Positions 27,972-37,399 of a DNA stretch of 64,000 bases are shown here, piece by piece. Both the position numbers and the translations under genes were made by a program. The DNA lies in assembly GCF_004358325.1 (NCBI RefSeq), contig NZ_CP037940.1, forward strand, positions 1,364,001 through 1,428,000, read 5' to 3'. This stretch comes from Periweissella cryptocerci. GTDB lineage: Bacteria; Bacillota; Bacilli; Lactobacillales; Lactobacillaceae. Below the pieces are notes generated by a model that saw only the letters and a list, made by a program, of their open reading frames with translations, was not told the origin of the DNA and did not search any database. Positions within the stretch are counted from its first letter, which is position 1. Each line of letters begins with the position of its first letter.

Positions 27972-29333
27972 TTATTTCCCCTTGCTATTACTATTCACTT
28001 CATTATTTAACGCAAATTGTGCCGCAAAATTCAGAATATTAAATGGTCGGTCAGAGCTTTCAAGCAATTGATCGACATAGGCTAAATCGCCAAGCGTCAT
28101 GTTGTTTTGAATTGCTACTGACAGGGTGTTAACAGTTTGTGAAACATCGGCACGACTCCGCATTTGACCACCAATAATTCGTTGGTTGTCTTTACGATAA
28201 GTTAATGTAATCAAGACATCTTCATCGGTTGTACCTTCTTCAGTTGTCAATGGATATACCGTGCGCATCACAACTTTTTCAGCATCAATTCCGTTCTTAA
28301 TTGCGTTGGTTTTCGTCAAACCAGTTGTAACCGTAGTTACCCCATACAATTGCAAACCAGAACTTGCTTGCGTTCCGATATACTTCATCCGATTTTCGAT
28401 GATGTTCATTCCTAAGATAGTTCCTTGACGCACGGCCGTTGAACCAAGTGGAATGTACACTTCACGTTGCGCTGGATTATCGTATGATGACGCAACGTCA
28501 CCAGCGGCTAAGATATCAGGGTGTGAAGTTCGCATATATTCGTCGACCAACACTTCCCCACTTTTACCTAAGTCAACAATGCCGTTCAATAATTGTGAAC
28601 TAGGGCTCGAACCAACCGACACAATCGCGTGGTTCGCTGAGTAAACACCCTTATTCGTTTTAACGATAACTTTGTCACCAGCATCTTCGAATTCAGTAAC
28701 CGTTTCTTCTAAGACCACCTTGACATTGTTATGTTCCAAATCCTTAACGATTTCGTCAGAATACTCAACATCGTGGTACTTACGTAAAACTTGACCAGAG
28801 GCTTGGAACAAGATTACTTGGTGACCAATTCGGCTGTATGCTTCGGCAATTTCGACACCGATATAACCAGCCCCAACAATCGCAACCGTGTTACCGTCTT
28901 TGGAAACATCGGCCAGTTTCTTAGCATCATACCAACTCCGCGCCAACATAACTTTTTCACTATCAATCCCCTTGATTGGTGGCAAGATTGGGAATGAGCC
29001 CGTGGTAACAATCAACTTATCGTAAGTATCTTTAATTGTTTCACCAGTTTTTAAATCACGGGCTTGAATCGTTTTATTTTCAGCATCAACTTTTAAAACT
29101 GGGGTTTTCAATTTAATTGTGACCCCTAAATCCGTTAAGGCTTTAGGTTCAACTTCGAATAAATCAGTTAATTCATTAACATCACCGGCCAAAAACATTG
29201 AAATCCCACTATTAATAAATGACACATTATCATTTTTTTCATAGATGGTGATTTCAGTATCAGGGTGTGAATTCATAATTTGTTGAACTGCATACGTACC
29301 CGCTAAAGTACTACCAATAACAATGACTTTCAT
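27972..29333 (-). CDS. NADH oxidase/CoA-disulfide reductase-family flavoprotein with Cys42Ser
   Basis: 453 residues. N-terminal FAD fold (VIVIGSTLAG, with E32 ending the second strand), NAD(P)H fold (IVGAGYIGVEIAEA) and the FAD GD motif (ILAAGDVASS) are intact. In Nox/Npx enzymes Cys42 forms the sulfenate; here the aligned residue is Ser42 (SFINSGISMFL), and His10 is Leu. The acidic residue ending the NADH-fold second strand is Gln (LFQASG). The C-terminal interface segment is altered (QLLESSDRPFN instead of FFQPHFDRPWN). Expected outcome is an FAD protein that either makes H2O2 or does not turn over. It lies between the pseudo-oxidase at 29355 and the two-TM gene at 27291. Confidence 0.85.
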   Translation of the reverse strand: MKVIVIGSTLAGTYAVQQIMNSHPDTEITIYEKNDNVSFINSGISMFLAGDVNELTDLFEVEPKALTDLGVTIKLKTPVLKVDAENKTIQARDLKTGETIKDTYDKLIVTTGSFPILPPIKGIDSEKVMLARSWYDAKKLADVSKDGNTVAIVGAGYIGVEIAEAYSRIGHQVILFQASGQVLRKYHDVEYSDEIVKDLEHNNVKVVLEETVTEFEDAGDKVIVKTNKGVYSANHAIVSVGSSPSSQLLNGIVDLGKSGEVLVDEYMRTSHPDILAAGDVASSYDNPAQREVYIPLGSTAVRQGTILGMNIIENRMKYIGTQASSGLQLYGVTTVTTGLTKTNAIKNGIDAEKVVMRTVYPLTTEEGTTDEDVLITLTYRKDNQRIIGGQMRSRADVSQTVNTLSVAIQNNMTLGDLAYVDQLLESSDRPFNILNFAAQFALNNEVNSNSKGK

Positions 29334-29354
29334 TATTACGTTCCTCCTATTTGG

Positions 29355-30785
29355 CTAGTTATTGAACACACTTGCTTCTTTAGCAACCGCGGCTTGGGCC
29401 GCCAAGTTCAAGTAGTTAAATGGACGGTCGAAGTTTGGTTGGAACAACATATCAACAAACGATAATTCATCAATCGTCATCCGGTTTTGAATCGCAATCG
29501 TCAACGTATTTACCGATTGAGCGATATCAATCATACTCATCAACTGTGCTCCCAGGATAATACGATCGTGGCGATCATAAACCAACGTAATCGTAATCGT
29601 TTCATTGGTTTTCATGTATTCTGGTCGGTATTGGTCGGTGATTGTTACTGAATCAGCACTCATATCAAAGTTTTCAGCAACATCAACTGACATCCCAGTC
29701 CGGTAAAATGACATCCCGAACACGTTAACCCCTGAACTTGATTGCGTACCAGCGGTTACTGCCGTTCGTTTGAACATGTTCAAACCAGCTACGGCACCTT
29801 GACGGATTGCTTTCTTTTGCATTGGTAAGTATTCAAAAGTCCGTGAAATCGCAAAGCCAATCCCAGTTGATGAACCGGATGCCAACACATCAGCTTGTGA
29901 TGTTTCAAGGTATTCGTTCACGATGATTTCGTCAGACTTACCTAAATCAATCACGTTCCGTAATAACTTGGTATCAGGTACTGGCGTTGACAATGCAAAC
30001 ACATAATCGACTACGACTTGTTCGCCGTTTTCAAAGTTAACTTTAACTTTGAGACCATCTTCTTCAAACTTGCGAATATCTTGTTCGAAAATAACTTTCA
30101 CGCCAAATTCTTCCAAGCGACCAAGCATCTTTTGTCGGAAAATATTTTCATTATTAGCAAATTTACCGTTATTCCGAGCGGCAATATAAGTAACGTTTGC
30201 GCCACCGTTCTTAGCCCGCACAGCAAGTTCAGCGGTATCATATCCTTGACCAAAGATCGCAATGTTAAGGCCCTTAAACGCCCGACCACTGTTTTCCAAA
30301 CGCTTTAAGTCAGTTTCGATTTGCAAGAAATCAGCCGCATTTTGATATGGTAAAATCCGACGTGAAAAGATTCCGGGAATATCAGGCAATGATACAACAG
30401 CTGGCAAGGCATACAATAATTTATCGTATGTCACCAATTCTTCAGTTTCGTCATCCAAGTTTTGGATGGTAACACGTTTAGAATTCGTATCTAACCCACC
30501 AAACAATGTGTGGTTATGAATGTGAATGCTTTCTGAAAGTTGTTGAATATTAGTTGCCGTGACAAACCGAATATCCGCATCAGAAAATTCGTCTTTTACT
30601 TTGTGCATGTAAGCAGGGACAGCCGTAACGAAAGGCTTTGTTTCGTCCGCGGTATACACGTCAATTTGTACATCGGGATATTCATAAATAATATTAGAGA
30701 GCGCTGCTGCACTACTACCATTAAGCCCAAGTACAACAACCTTTTGCTTTTCTTTTGATTTGAATAAATTTCCAAATAAACCCAT
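29355..30785 (-). CDS. NADH oxidase-fold pseudoenzyme (copy 2)
   Basis: About 476 residues from the second ATG (30785), chosen because its paralogue at 31610 also starts MGLL/F. A short amphipathic N-terminus (MGLFGNLFKSKEK) may touch the membrane. The Nox fold is recognisable throughout, but key sites are gone: GLNGSS for GxTHAG, no Cys42 (FVTAVPAYM), GQGYDTAE for GxGYIGIE, and ASGSS in place of the FAD-binding A.GD. In contrast the C-terminal dimer segment DMLFQPNFDRPFNYLNLAAQ is close to that of active Nox. FAD binding and catalysis are therefore unlikely. It ends 22 bases before the Cys42Ser flavoprotein and probably pairs with it. Confidence 0.75.
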   Translation of the reverse strand: MGLFGNLFKSKEKQKVVVLGLNGSSAAALSNIIYEYPDVQIDVYTADETKPFVTAVPAYMHKVKDEFSDADIRFVTATNIQQLSESIHIHNHTLFGGLDTNSKRVTIQNLDDETEELVTYDKLLYALPAVVSLPDIPGIFSRRILPYQNAADFLQIETDLKRLENSGRAFKGLNIAIFGQGYDTAELAVRAKNGGANVTYIAARNNGKFANNENIFRQKMLGRLEEFGVKVIFEQDIRKFEEDGLKVKVNFENGEQVVVDYVFALSTPVPDTKLLRNVIDLGKSDEIIVNEYLETSQADVLASGSSTGIGFAISRTFEYLPMQKKAIRQGAVAGLNMFKRTAVTAGTQSSSGVNVFGMSFYRTGMSVDVAENFDMSADSVTITDQYRPEYMKTNETITITLVYDRHDRIILGAQLMSMIDIAQSVNTLTIAIQNRMTIDELSFVDMLFQPNFDRPFNYLNLAAQAAVAKEASVFNN

Positions 30786-30833
30786 TAATACCATACCTAC
30801 TTTCTCTTAAAAAATGTTTGACTGAGTTATGCA

Positions 30834-31535
30834 TTATCCCTGTTGCGTATCTTGCAACGGATTAACTGCTTCTAAAACTTTTAACGTCTTTTCAATTTCC
30901 TTAGTATGCTTCAAATCTAAGCCCTTTGAATACTCACGTTCTGCTTCAAACGAAAAGTTATCGTTATCATAGTAGTTGTTAGCACTTTTCATTTCATTTT
31001 GTAAAATCAAAACTGCATCATGAATTGAATATGCTTGTTCCCGCTTGATAAACGTTTGAATCCGTTCGACATTTTGCACCGTCATAATTTCAGCAGGCAA
31101 TTCCAAACTCTTTTTTTCAATTTCAGGTAACAGTTCATCTATTTCTTCTTGAATTGCGACTAATTGCTTTAACCGGACGTGGTAACGCCCTTCCGCAATA
31201 CTGTGAATCAAGAAAATCAGTAAATCACTGAATTTATGATTCAGCATCAAGTAGATTCCCGCAGTGACAAAGACTGCGATGGCAGCTGTGATTTCAACTG
31301 ATGTCGCAAAAGCTATCACACCGGCATCCACCCGGTTATTCAAAATCGCGAAAACTAGCAAAGCCAGTAACAAAGCTGGTACACCGGCAATGGTAAACAC
31401 CACCCAACTTACGAGCCCTTTTTCCGCATTTAATTCTTCAATGAAAAATTTATTCCGTAACTTAACTTTGCCAAACAAATTATCCAATTTGCTTGAAAGT
31501 TCGTTAATTTCGCTTAATAATTCATCAACATTCAT
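30834..31535 (-). CDS. Two-TM protein, paralogue family member 4
   Basis: 233 residues. N-terminal coiled-coil-like helix (MNVDELLSEINELSSKLDNL...), two membrane segments (about 45-68 and 80-105) and a helical tail with QTFIKREQAYSIHDAVLILQNEM and a tyrosine pair (NNYYDND). GGAGGA precedes the ATG. It lies between two pseudo-oxidase genes, 49 and 75 bases away. No known family recognised; membership rests on length, layout and the shared 'R-x-Q-A-x-x-x-x-x-A-x-x-I/M' tail motif. Confidence 0.75.
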   Translation of the reverse strand: MNVDELLSEINELSSKLDNLFGKVKLRNKFFIEELNAEKGLVSWVVFTIAGVPALLLALLVFAILNNRVDAGVIAFATSVEITAAIAVFVTAGIYLMLNHKFSDLLIFLIHSIAEGRYHVRLKQLVAIQEEIDELLPEIEKKSLELPAEIMTVQNVERIQTFIKREQAYSIHDAVLILQNEMKSANNYYDNDNFSFEAEREYSKGLDLKHTKEIEKTLKVLEAVNPLQDTQQG

Positions 31536-31609
31536 CTATTTTTCCTCCGCAAGTGTTAATTTTTTGCCCCACTGTCTGTGAGCCGTGAACTAACGTTAAC
31601 CGATTTCAA

Positions 31610-33040
31610 CTATTTCCAGTGATTATTAACCTTACTCATTGACGCTTGCGCGACCATGTTCAGGTAATTAAATGGTTTATCAAAGTGCGGTTGGAAAAGC
31701 ATATCGACAAATGAGAATTCTTCAATGGTCATCTTCTTTTGCATCGCAATTGAAAAGGCATTAATTGATTGTGAAACATCAATTCCACTCATCATTTGAG
31801 CGCCAATAATCTCATGTGATTCTTGGTTATACACCAAGCTGACCATCACTTTTTCGTTACTATTCATGTATTCAGGACGGTAGTATTCGGATACGGTAAC
31901 CTCATCAGCATCTAAACCAAACTTTTTGGCATCCCGTAAGGTCACACCTGTTCGGAAAAACGATGTTCCAAAAACGTTAACCCCAGCACTAGCTTGAGTT
32001 CCAATTTCTGGCATCACTTTTTCATATATGTTCAAACCAGCAACTTCACCTTGGCGAATGACATTGTCCTGCGTTGCCAAGGGATATTGACCACCGGCAA
32101 CATTACTCTTAGAAACCGTTGATGTTCCAATTGCAAAGACATTGTCAACTGAAGTTTGCCGATATTCATCAGCAATAATTGCATTGTCTGGGCTTAATGC
32201 AACTTCATTTTTGAGTAAAGTCACATTCGGTGCTAGTTGTGTCTGAATAAAGACATAATCAAACTCTGCCAAGGCTCCATCATTCAAAGTCATCGCAACT
32301 TTCGTACCCTTGATGTCGAATTTCGCAATATCCTTATCCACGATAACTTCGATGTCATTGTCGCGTAACAAGTTCAATCGTAGTTCCACGAATTTTTGAT
32401 CATCATACGTGCTAACTGCGCTGTGCAATTGCGAAACATAGGTCACATCAGCACCCATCTTCTTGCTTCGAACTGCCAATTCATCAAGCACGTATCCATT
32501 ACCAATCACGGCAATCTTCAAGTCTTCATATGGTCGAGCACTGTTTTCAAAACGCCCAAGATCACTATCAAGCCGGGTAAAATCCAATTGGCTTTGAAAA
32601 TTTAAGATTCGCTTGTTGTTTTGGGCACCTTCAATTTTAGGCATGCTGCGCTGTGCTGGAAGTGCGTAAATCAACTTATTGTATTTCGTTTCAAATGATT
32701 CACCAGTACCAAGAACAGTTCCCTTAACCACGTTGTTTTTGGTATCGATTCGTTCAACTTTAGCACCGTAGTTAATCTTGATACTATCGCTAATATCCGT
32801 CATCCGCTTGGAAGACAACACAACTATGTCTTTGTCTTCAACGTATTCATCAACGTGCCCAAAATCTGGTACATCTACTTTAAAATTAGTCGTTAATTGT
32901 TCTTCGTAAACTGTAATCTTAGCTTTAGGGTAGTCTTGCAAGATTTGGAAAATACTTGCGGCACTACTCTCGTTTAAACCGATAACTACGATTTCATCAC
33001 TTGTCGTACTAGATTTAAATAATTTACTTAGTAACCCCAT
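31610..33040 (-). CDS. NADH oxidase-fold pseudoenzyme (copy 1)
   Basis: 476 residues starting MGLLSKLFKSS, again a short amphipathic leader. Rossmann glycines are degraded (GLNESSA; GNGYVLDE), Cys42 is absent (FKVDVPDF) and the GD motif reads AIGTS, so FAD binding is doubtful. The interface segment FVDMLFQPHFDKPFNYLNMVAQ is Nox-like. It is clearly the paralogue of the protein at 29355 (shared RPEYM, FFRTG, GTQ-S-SGVNVFG). It follows the Cys42Ser flavoprotein gene at 33088 by 47 bases, mirroring the order-reversed pair 29355/27972. Function as a regulatory or structural partner is inferred. Confidence 0.75.
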   Translation of the reverse strand: MGLLSKLFKSSTTSDEIVVIGLNESSAASIFQILQDYPKAKITVYEEQLTTNFKVDVPDFGHVDEYVEDKDIVVLSSKRMTDISDSIKINYGAKVERIDTKNNVVKGTVLGTGESFETKYNKLIYALPAQRSMPKIEGAQNNKRILNFQSQLDFTRLDSDLGRFENSARPYEDLKIAVIGNGYVLDELAVRSKKMGADVTYVSQLHSAVSTYDDQKFVELRLNLLRDNDIEVIVDKDIAKFDIKGTKVAMTLNDGALAEFDYVFIQTQLAPNVTLLKNEVALSPDNAIIADEYRQTSVDNVFAIGTSTVSKSNVAGGQYPLATQDNVIRQGEVAGLNIYEKVMPEIGTQASAGVNVFGTSFFRTGVTLRDAKKFGLDADEVTVSEYYRPEYMNSNEKVMVSLVYNQESHEIIGAQMMSGIDVSQSINAFSIAMQKKMTIEEFSFVDMLFQPHFDKPFNYLNMVAQASMSKVNNHWK

Positions 33041-33087
33041 ATAGATAGGTTTTCCTTTCTTTTACCGAACTATTACCGTAGTGCGGT

Positions 33088-34455
33088 TTAACGCTTTTTC
33101 ATTGTATTTTTGCGAATTTTATTAGCGGCAAACTTACCGGCTAAATTCAATAAGTTGAATGATTGATCAGTACTTTGACTTACTTGATCAACAACTGCCA
33201 ATTCTTGAATCGTGAGCTTCTTTTGAATTGCAATTGAAATCGTGTTAATTGTTTGGGAAATATCAGCACGACTTCGCATTTGCGCACCAAGAATGTAGTT
33301 CGAATCCTTATCGTAAACCACCGTTAAAGTCGCGGCTTCGTCAAGTTTTTGCCAATCCTTATCAACAATCCGATGGGTTGATTGGACCGTAATATCATCT
33401 GCATTCAAACCATTTTTACGGGCAGCAGCCATCGTTAAACCAGTGGTAACTGTCGATACATCGTAAATTTTAATTCCTGAACTTGCTTGGGTTCCCGTGT
33501 ATTTCACAATTGGTTCGTACACGTTCATACCCATAATCGTTCCTTGACGCACGGCTGTTGAGCCAAGCGGAATGTAGACATCTTTGTTCGCCGGGTTGTT
33601 AAATGATGTTGCCACATCACCTGCGGCCATAATGTCGGGGTTAGAAGTACGCATATATTTATCAACTAGGACTTCACCATTCCGCCCTAATTCAACTTTA
33701 CCGCGTAATAATTGTGAACTAGCCCGGGAACCAACACTGACGATTGCACGATCAGCGACATAAGTTCCTTTGTTCGTTGTGACTTGTAAGCGACCATCAT
33801 CAGTGTCCTTAAACCCTTCAACAATTTCGCTCAAGATAACCTTTACGCCATTATGCTCAAAATCGGTAATAATTTCGTTCGAGTATAATTCATCATGGTA
33901 TTTCCGTAATACTCGACCAGAACCTTGAATGATAGTAACTTCACTACCCTTTTTGTTGAATGCTTCTGCAATTTCAACCCCAATGTAACCAGCACCCACG
34001 ACAATTAATGACTTGGCACTATTTGAGGCCTCACTCAACATTTTGGCATCGTAGGCGTTACGCGCGAGCATCACTTTTTCGTTTTCAATTCCACGAATTG
34101 GCGGCATGATTGGAAATGAACCCGGCGTAAATAGTAGTTTGTCGTATGAATCTTCAATTTCTTCGCCAGTCTCTAATGAGCGAGCGCGAATCGTTTTGGT
34201 GGTTGGGTCAATATTAGTCACGTTTGTATTCAAGTGAATATCGACACCAAGATCAAATAATGATTTTGGCTTAACTTCATACAAGTTATCTAATTCGTTA
34301 ACTTCACCATTGAGGTAAAGGGCGATTCCACTACTAACAAATGACATCGTAGCTTCTTTTTCGTAAATCGTAACCTCTGCATCGGGGTGCATGCTGAGCA
34401 ATTCTTGGACTGCGTATGTTCCAGCAAACGTGCTTCCAATCACAATGACTTTCAC
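33088..34455 (-). CDS. NADH oxidase/CoA-disulfide reductase-family flavoprotein with Cys42Ser
   Basis: 455 residues, closest paralogue of 27972-29333. FAD fold VIVIGSTFAG with E32, NAD(P)H fold VVGAGYIGVEIAEA, and GD motif IMAAGDVATS are intact. Ser42 (SFVSSGIALYL) replaces the redox cysteine, Phe10 replaces His10, and Gln ends the second NADH strand (IIQGSG). The C-terminal interface has lost the FFQPHFDRPWN pattern (QVSQSTDQSFNLLN). It probably still binds FAD and NAD(P)H. The downstream neighbour at 31610 keeps the interface that this protein lacks. The tail is basic (NKIRKNTMKKR). Confidence 0.85.
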   Translation of the reverse strand: MKVIVIGSTFAGTYAVQELLSMHPDAEVTIYEKEATMSFVSSGIALYLNGEVNELDNLYEVKPKSLFDLGVDIHLNTNVTNIDPTTKTIRARSLETGEEIEDSYDKLLFTPGSFPIMPPIRGIENEKVMLARNAYDAKMLSEASNSAKSLIVVGAGYIGVEIAEAFNKKGSEVTIIQGSGRVLRKYHDELYSNEIITDFEHNGVKVILSEIVEGFKDTDDGRLQVTTNKGTYVADRAIVSVGSRASSQLLRGKVELGRNGEVLVDKYMRTSNPDIMAAGDVATSFNNPANKDVYIPLGSTAVRQGTIMGMNVYEPIVKYTGTQASSGIKIYDVSTVTTGLTMAAARKNGLNADDITVQSTHRIVDKDWQKLDEAATLTVVYDKDSNYILGAQMRSRADISQTINTISIAIQKKLTIQELAVVDQVSQSTDQSFNLLNLAGKFAANKIRKNTMKKR

Positions 34456-34476
34456 TGTAATATCACCTCATATTAT

Positions 34477-35175
34477 TTAAAATTTCATATTCATTATTTT
34501 TGCAATTTTGTCATCTTGACTCAATTCCCCTAAGTTCAGTTCGTTTATCAAGTACATTTCATGTTCATACAGTGAACTGTTTGATTGATAGTAACGTGAA
34601 CTTAACTGTAAATCGTTTTTCATAATGTAAACCGCTTCCTCCAAGTCAGTTGCTTGTTTGGTTCGCAGATAAACAATTAATTGTGAAATATATTCTGGTG
34701 AACGATATTTTAAATCAATTTGTTCAATGCCAGTTTTAAATGCTTGGTTAGTGATTTTTTCACCAATTTGTTCTTGGATGTTAATGATTTCATTAACGTA
34801 GTGCAGGTAAGTTGGCCTTTTCGTAAGCTTTTCCGCTTGTAAAATCAAACGCGGAATTGCTGCCCGACCAATTGAATTGAAAACCATCATGCCGACTAAT
34901 TCAATCACCACTAACACTAAGAGCACCGTCCGCACTGATGCAATTTGACTAATATCTAAGAAATAAATTAACAGCACACCCAGTAATGTAATCGCCGCAC
35001 TAATAAAATTAACTAAGAAACCAAAGTTACGTTCATGTTTTTTTTGCTTCTGTAACGTGTCTTTTCTTATTTTTACTAATAACTCAATTTCTAATAGCGT
35101 TGTTTGAATTGCTACCAACTTTTTGATTTGTACTTTAACACCATTTTCAATTTGAGCATTATTCATTGCATCCAT
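34477..35175 (-). CDS. Two-TM protein, paralogue family member 3
   Basis: 232 residues. Helical N-terminus with basic stretch (KIRKDTLQKQKKHERN), two membrane segments (about 52-72 and 80-102) and the tail motif SPEYISQLIVYLRTKQATDLEEAVYIMKNDL followed by RYYQSN, shared with members at 27291, 35240 and 37400 (motif given here in parts: YISQLIVYLR, QATDLEEAVYIM). AGAGGA precedes the first ATG. It lies 21 bases before the Cys42Ser flavoprotein gene at 33088 and is likely co-translated with it. Confidence 0.75.
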   Translation of the reverse strand: MDAMNNAQIENGVKVQIKKLVAIQTTLLEIELLVKIRKDTLQKQKKHERNFGFLVNFISAAITLLGVLLIYFLDISQIASVRTVLLVLVVIELVGMMVFNSIGRAAIPRLILQAEKLTKRPTYLHYVNEIINIQEQIGEKITNQAFKTGIEQIDLKYRSPEYISQLIVYLRTKQATDLEEAVYIMKNDLQLSSRYYQSNSSLYEHEMYLINELNLGELSQDDKIAKIMNMKF

Positions 35176-35239
35176 CTAATATCCTCTTTAAAACTAATCC
35201 TTTTAATATGTTTACAGGCGCGCGCTCATCGCGGAAAAA

Positions 35240-35926
35240 TTATTCATTCTTTCGGAGCAACTCTAAAATGCGAATTCCTTTCTCTTCTTCAGTTTCACTA
35301 TCAAAATCTAGTGTCTGCATTAAGTTCTTTTCACGTTGCACCATTGAATTGATTTCTTCGTAGTACAACTTATTTTTTTCCTTACCAGATTGGGTAAAGA
35401 AAATTGCTTCTTCCAAGTCCAATGCGTCTTGACGTTTGAGATAGACTTTGACTTGACTCATTAAGCTCGAACTTAATACGTCATTTGGAATATCACTGTA
35501 TTCGTCATCAATCTGATTAACCCGCGTGCCAATTTCATTTTGCAAGTTTAGAATTCCGCGAATCCGCGTTTTACTTGCTGGTCGTGCAAAGACGTACATA
35601 AAGAATTTCACGACACTATGAAAGATAAAGCGCAAGGCAAGATAAGCTACGACTGTTCCTCCAAGAAGAACAATTGCTAATACCTTTAATTCATTAGCAG
35701 CGCTTACTAATTCATGATTGCTTGAGATTGCCCGATGTGTCATGAACGTCGCAAGCAACCCAATTACGATTGCACATACAATAACTAAGGTATTCAAAAC
35801 ACTCTGATCGCTTTTCTCTTGTTCATCAAAAATTCCATCACGCATCAAAACTTTATCTTCAAGTTCCGCAACTAAATTCAGAGCCGTACTGGCCTCTCTT
35901 AAACCATTTTCATCTGCGTTTTTCAT
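35240..35926 (-). CDS. Two-TM protein, paralogue family member 2
   Basis: About 228 residues from the ATG at 35926; an upstream ATG at 35944 has no ribosome site. Two membrane segments (about 45-70 and 80-105) are followed by the family tail: SSSLMSQVKVYLKRQDALDL, then EEAIFFTQSG, a YY pair and a coiled-coil end (MQTLDFDSETEEEKGIRIL). The last part is most similar to the 37400 protein (MRTLDFEHTEEKNQGNRII). It lies between the flavoprotein at 35975 and two-TM member 3. Confidence 0.75.
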   Translation of the reverse strand: MKNADENGLREASTALNLVAELEDKVLMRDGIFDEQEKSDQSVLNTLVIVCAIVIGLLATFMTHRAISSNHELVSAANELKVLAIVLLGGTVVAYLALRFIFHSVVKFFMYVFARPASKTRIRGILNLQNEIGTRVNQIDDEYSDIPNDVLSSSLMSQVKVYLKRQDALDLEEAIFFTQSGKEKNKLYYEEINSMVQREKNLMQTLDFDSETEEEKGIRILELLRKNE

Positions 35927-35974
35927 GGCACCACCGTTCTCCATCAGCTAAATGCCTAAACATTTTTCAGCTAT

Positions 35975-37333
35975 TTATTTTTGGCTATAACCTTCGATTT
36001 TGTCTAACGCTTGTAAGGCAAGTTCACTAAGCCAGCTATATGGCAAACTGAAATGCGGTTCAAATGATAAATCACCAAATGCTAATTCAGATAGCTTCAT
36101 TTTGTTATTAACGCCCATTGACATCATGTCGACAACATCGTGTAAATTGCTATCACTGAATAACTGTAGCCCTAAAATTTCAGTAGTCTGTGGATTGAAA
36201 ATTAGTTTACTTTCAACAAAACCCGCATCATGCATGAATGGTGGTAACAATGCTGTTGCATACCGAATCGAATCGGCTGGAATGTTTGCAGCAATCGCTT
36301 CTTCTTCCGTTGCACCGGTCCGGTATAAGAAGCGATCCCCTAGATTCAATGTGTATGTCGCTTGTGAACCGGGGTTCTTATACAATGGTCCCATCACATT
36401 GGCACCGGCTAACAAACCTTGTGAAATTGCGGCCGCGGCGTGATTGATTTGGCCGTATTGTTCAACTGGGGTAAAGAACGTGCCGACAGCATCACCAATT
36501 GCCAAAATATTTTCGTCTGATGTGTACATGTAATCATCAACGATTATTTCGCCTTTGGCACCAATCTGTGCAATTTTATTTAGTAGACTTGAGTTTGGAC
36601 GCACACCGACACTCACAACAACGTGCTCAGTAAGGAAAGTTTCACCATCCTGCGTTGTTATTTCTAATTCATCGTCGTTTTCGTTAATTCGTTCAATCAC
36701 TTCATTTAAGTAAACTCGGACGCCCAAAGCTTCAAAGTATTCTTGAATCTTTTGTGCAAAATCCGCATCTACGTAACTGTTAGCTAGGTGTCCTCGTGCT
36801 TGCACGATATCAACCTTAAAGCCTTGGCGAATCAAAACCCGTGCCGTTTCAAGTCCAATCATACCGCCGCCTAAAATTGTGACACGTTTCTTGCCGGTCA
36901 TCTTTTCAGCTAATCCCAAAACGTCATTCGCTGATTTGAGAAGTGAAACACGGTCACTGTCAATCCCGGAAATCGATGGAATTTTAGGGTACGAACCAGT
37001 TCCCACAATTAACTTATCGTAGCTTTCAACAATTTGTTCACCCGTCACGAGATTACGCGCATGAACCGTTTTGTTTGCTGCGTCAATCTTCATTACATTT
37101 GTATTCAAATGCGCCGTTACATCGAGCGCTGCATAGTCCTCGGCGAAAAAGTACTCAGTTTCGGTTGGTGAACTGATTTCATCATTCAAAAACATATGGG
37201 CACCCGCCCCGATATAAGATAAGTGTTCGCTCCGCCGATCAAACACCGTAATCTCCATCTTAGGATAACGGGTTAATATCCGCCGCATTGCAGCTAAGCC
37301 TGCGTGTGAACTACCAATAATAATTGTTTTCAT
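35975..37333 (-). CDS. NADH oxidase-family flavoprotein with the redox cysteine replaced by alanine
   Basis: 452 residues. FAD fold IIIGSSHAG keeps His10, and NAD(P)H fold ILGGGMIGLETARV and GD motif ILAIGDAVGT are intact, so both cofactors can bind. The position equivalent to Cys42 is Ala43 (SYIGAGAHMFL; one residue longer than the relatives). The second NADH strand ends in Gln (IVQARG). The interface segment FEPHFSLPYSWLSELALQ is intermediate. It is the only one of the five without a pseudo-oxidase partner next to it, and it may be the ancestral or homodimeric form. It is flanked by two-TM genes on both sides. Confidence 0.85.
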   Translation of the reverse strand: MKTIIIGSSHAGLAAMRRILTRYPKMEITVFDRRSEHLSYIGAGAHMFLNDEISSPTETEYFFAEDYAALDVTAHLNTNVMKIDAANKTVHARNLVTGEQIVESYDKLIVGTGSYPKIPSISGIDSDRVSLLKSANDVLGLAEKMTGKKRVTILGGGMIGLETARVLIRQGFKVDIVQARGHLANSYVDADFAQKIQEYFEALGVRVYLNEVIERINENDDELEITTQDGETFLTEHVVVSVGVRPNSSLLNKIAQIGAKGEIIVDDYMYTSDENILAIGDAVGTFFTPVEQYGQINHAAAAISQGLLAGANVMGPLYKNPGSQATYTLNLGDRFLYRTGATEEEAIAANIPADSIRYATALLPPFMHDAGFVESKLIFNPQTTEILGLQLFSDSNLHDVVDMMSMGVNNKMKLSELAFGDLSFEPHFSLPYSWLSELALQALDKIEGYSQK

Positions 37334-37399
37334 AACAATGCTCCCTTACCTCTTTATTATTTCTAATTCTTGTTTTAGTGGTAACCCTTTTGTGGGTAA

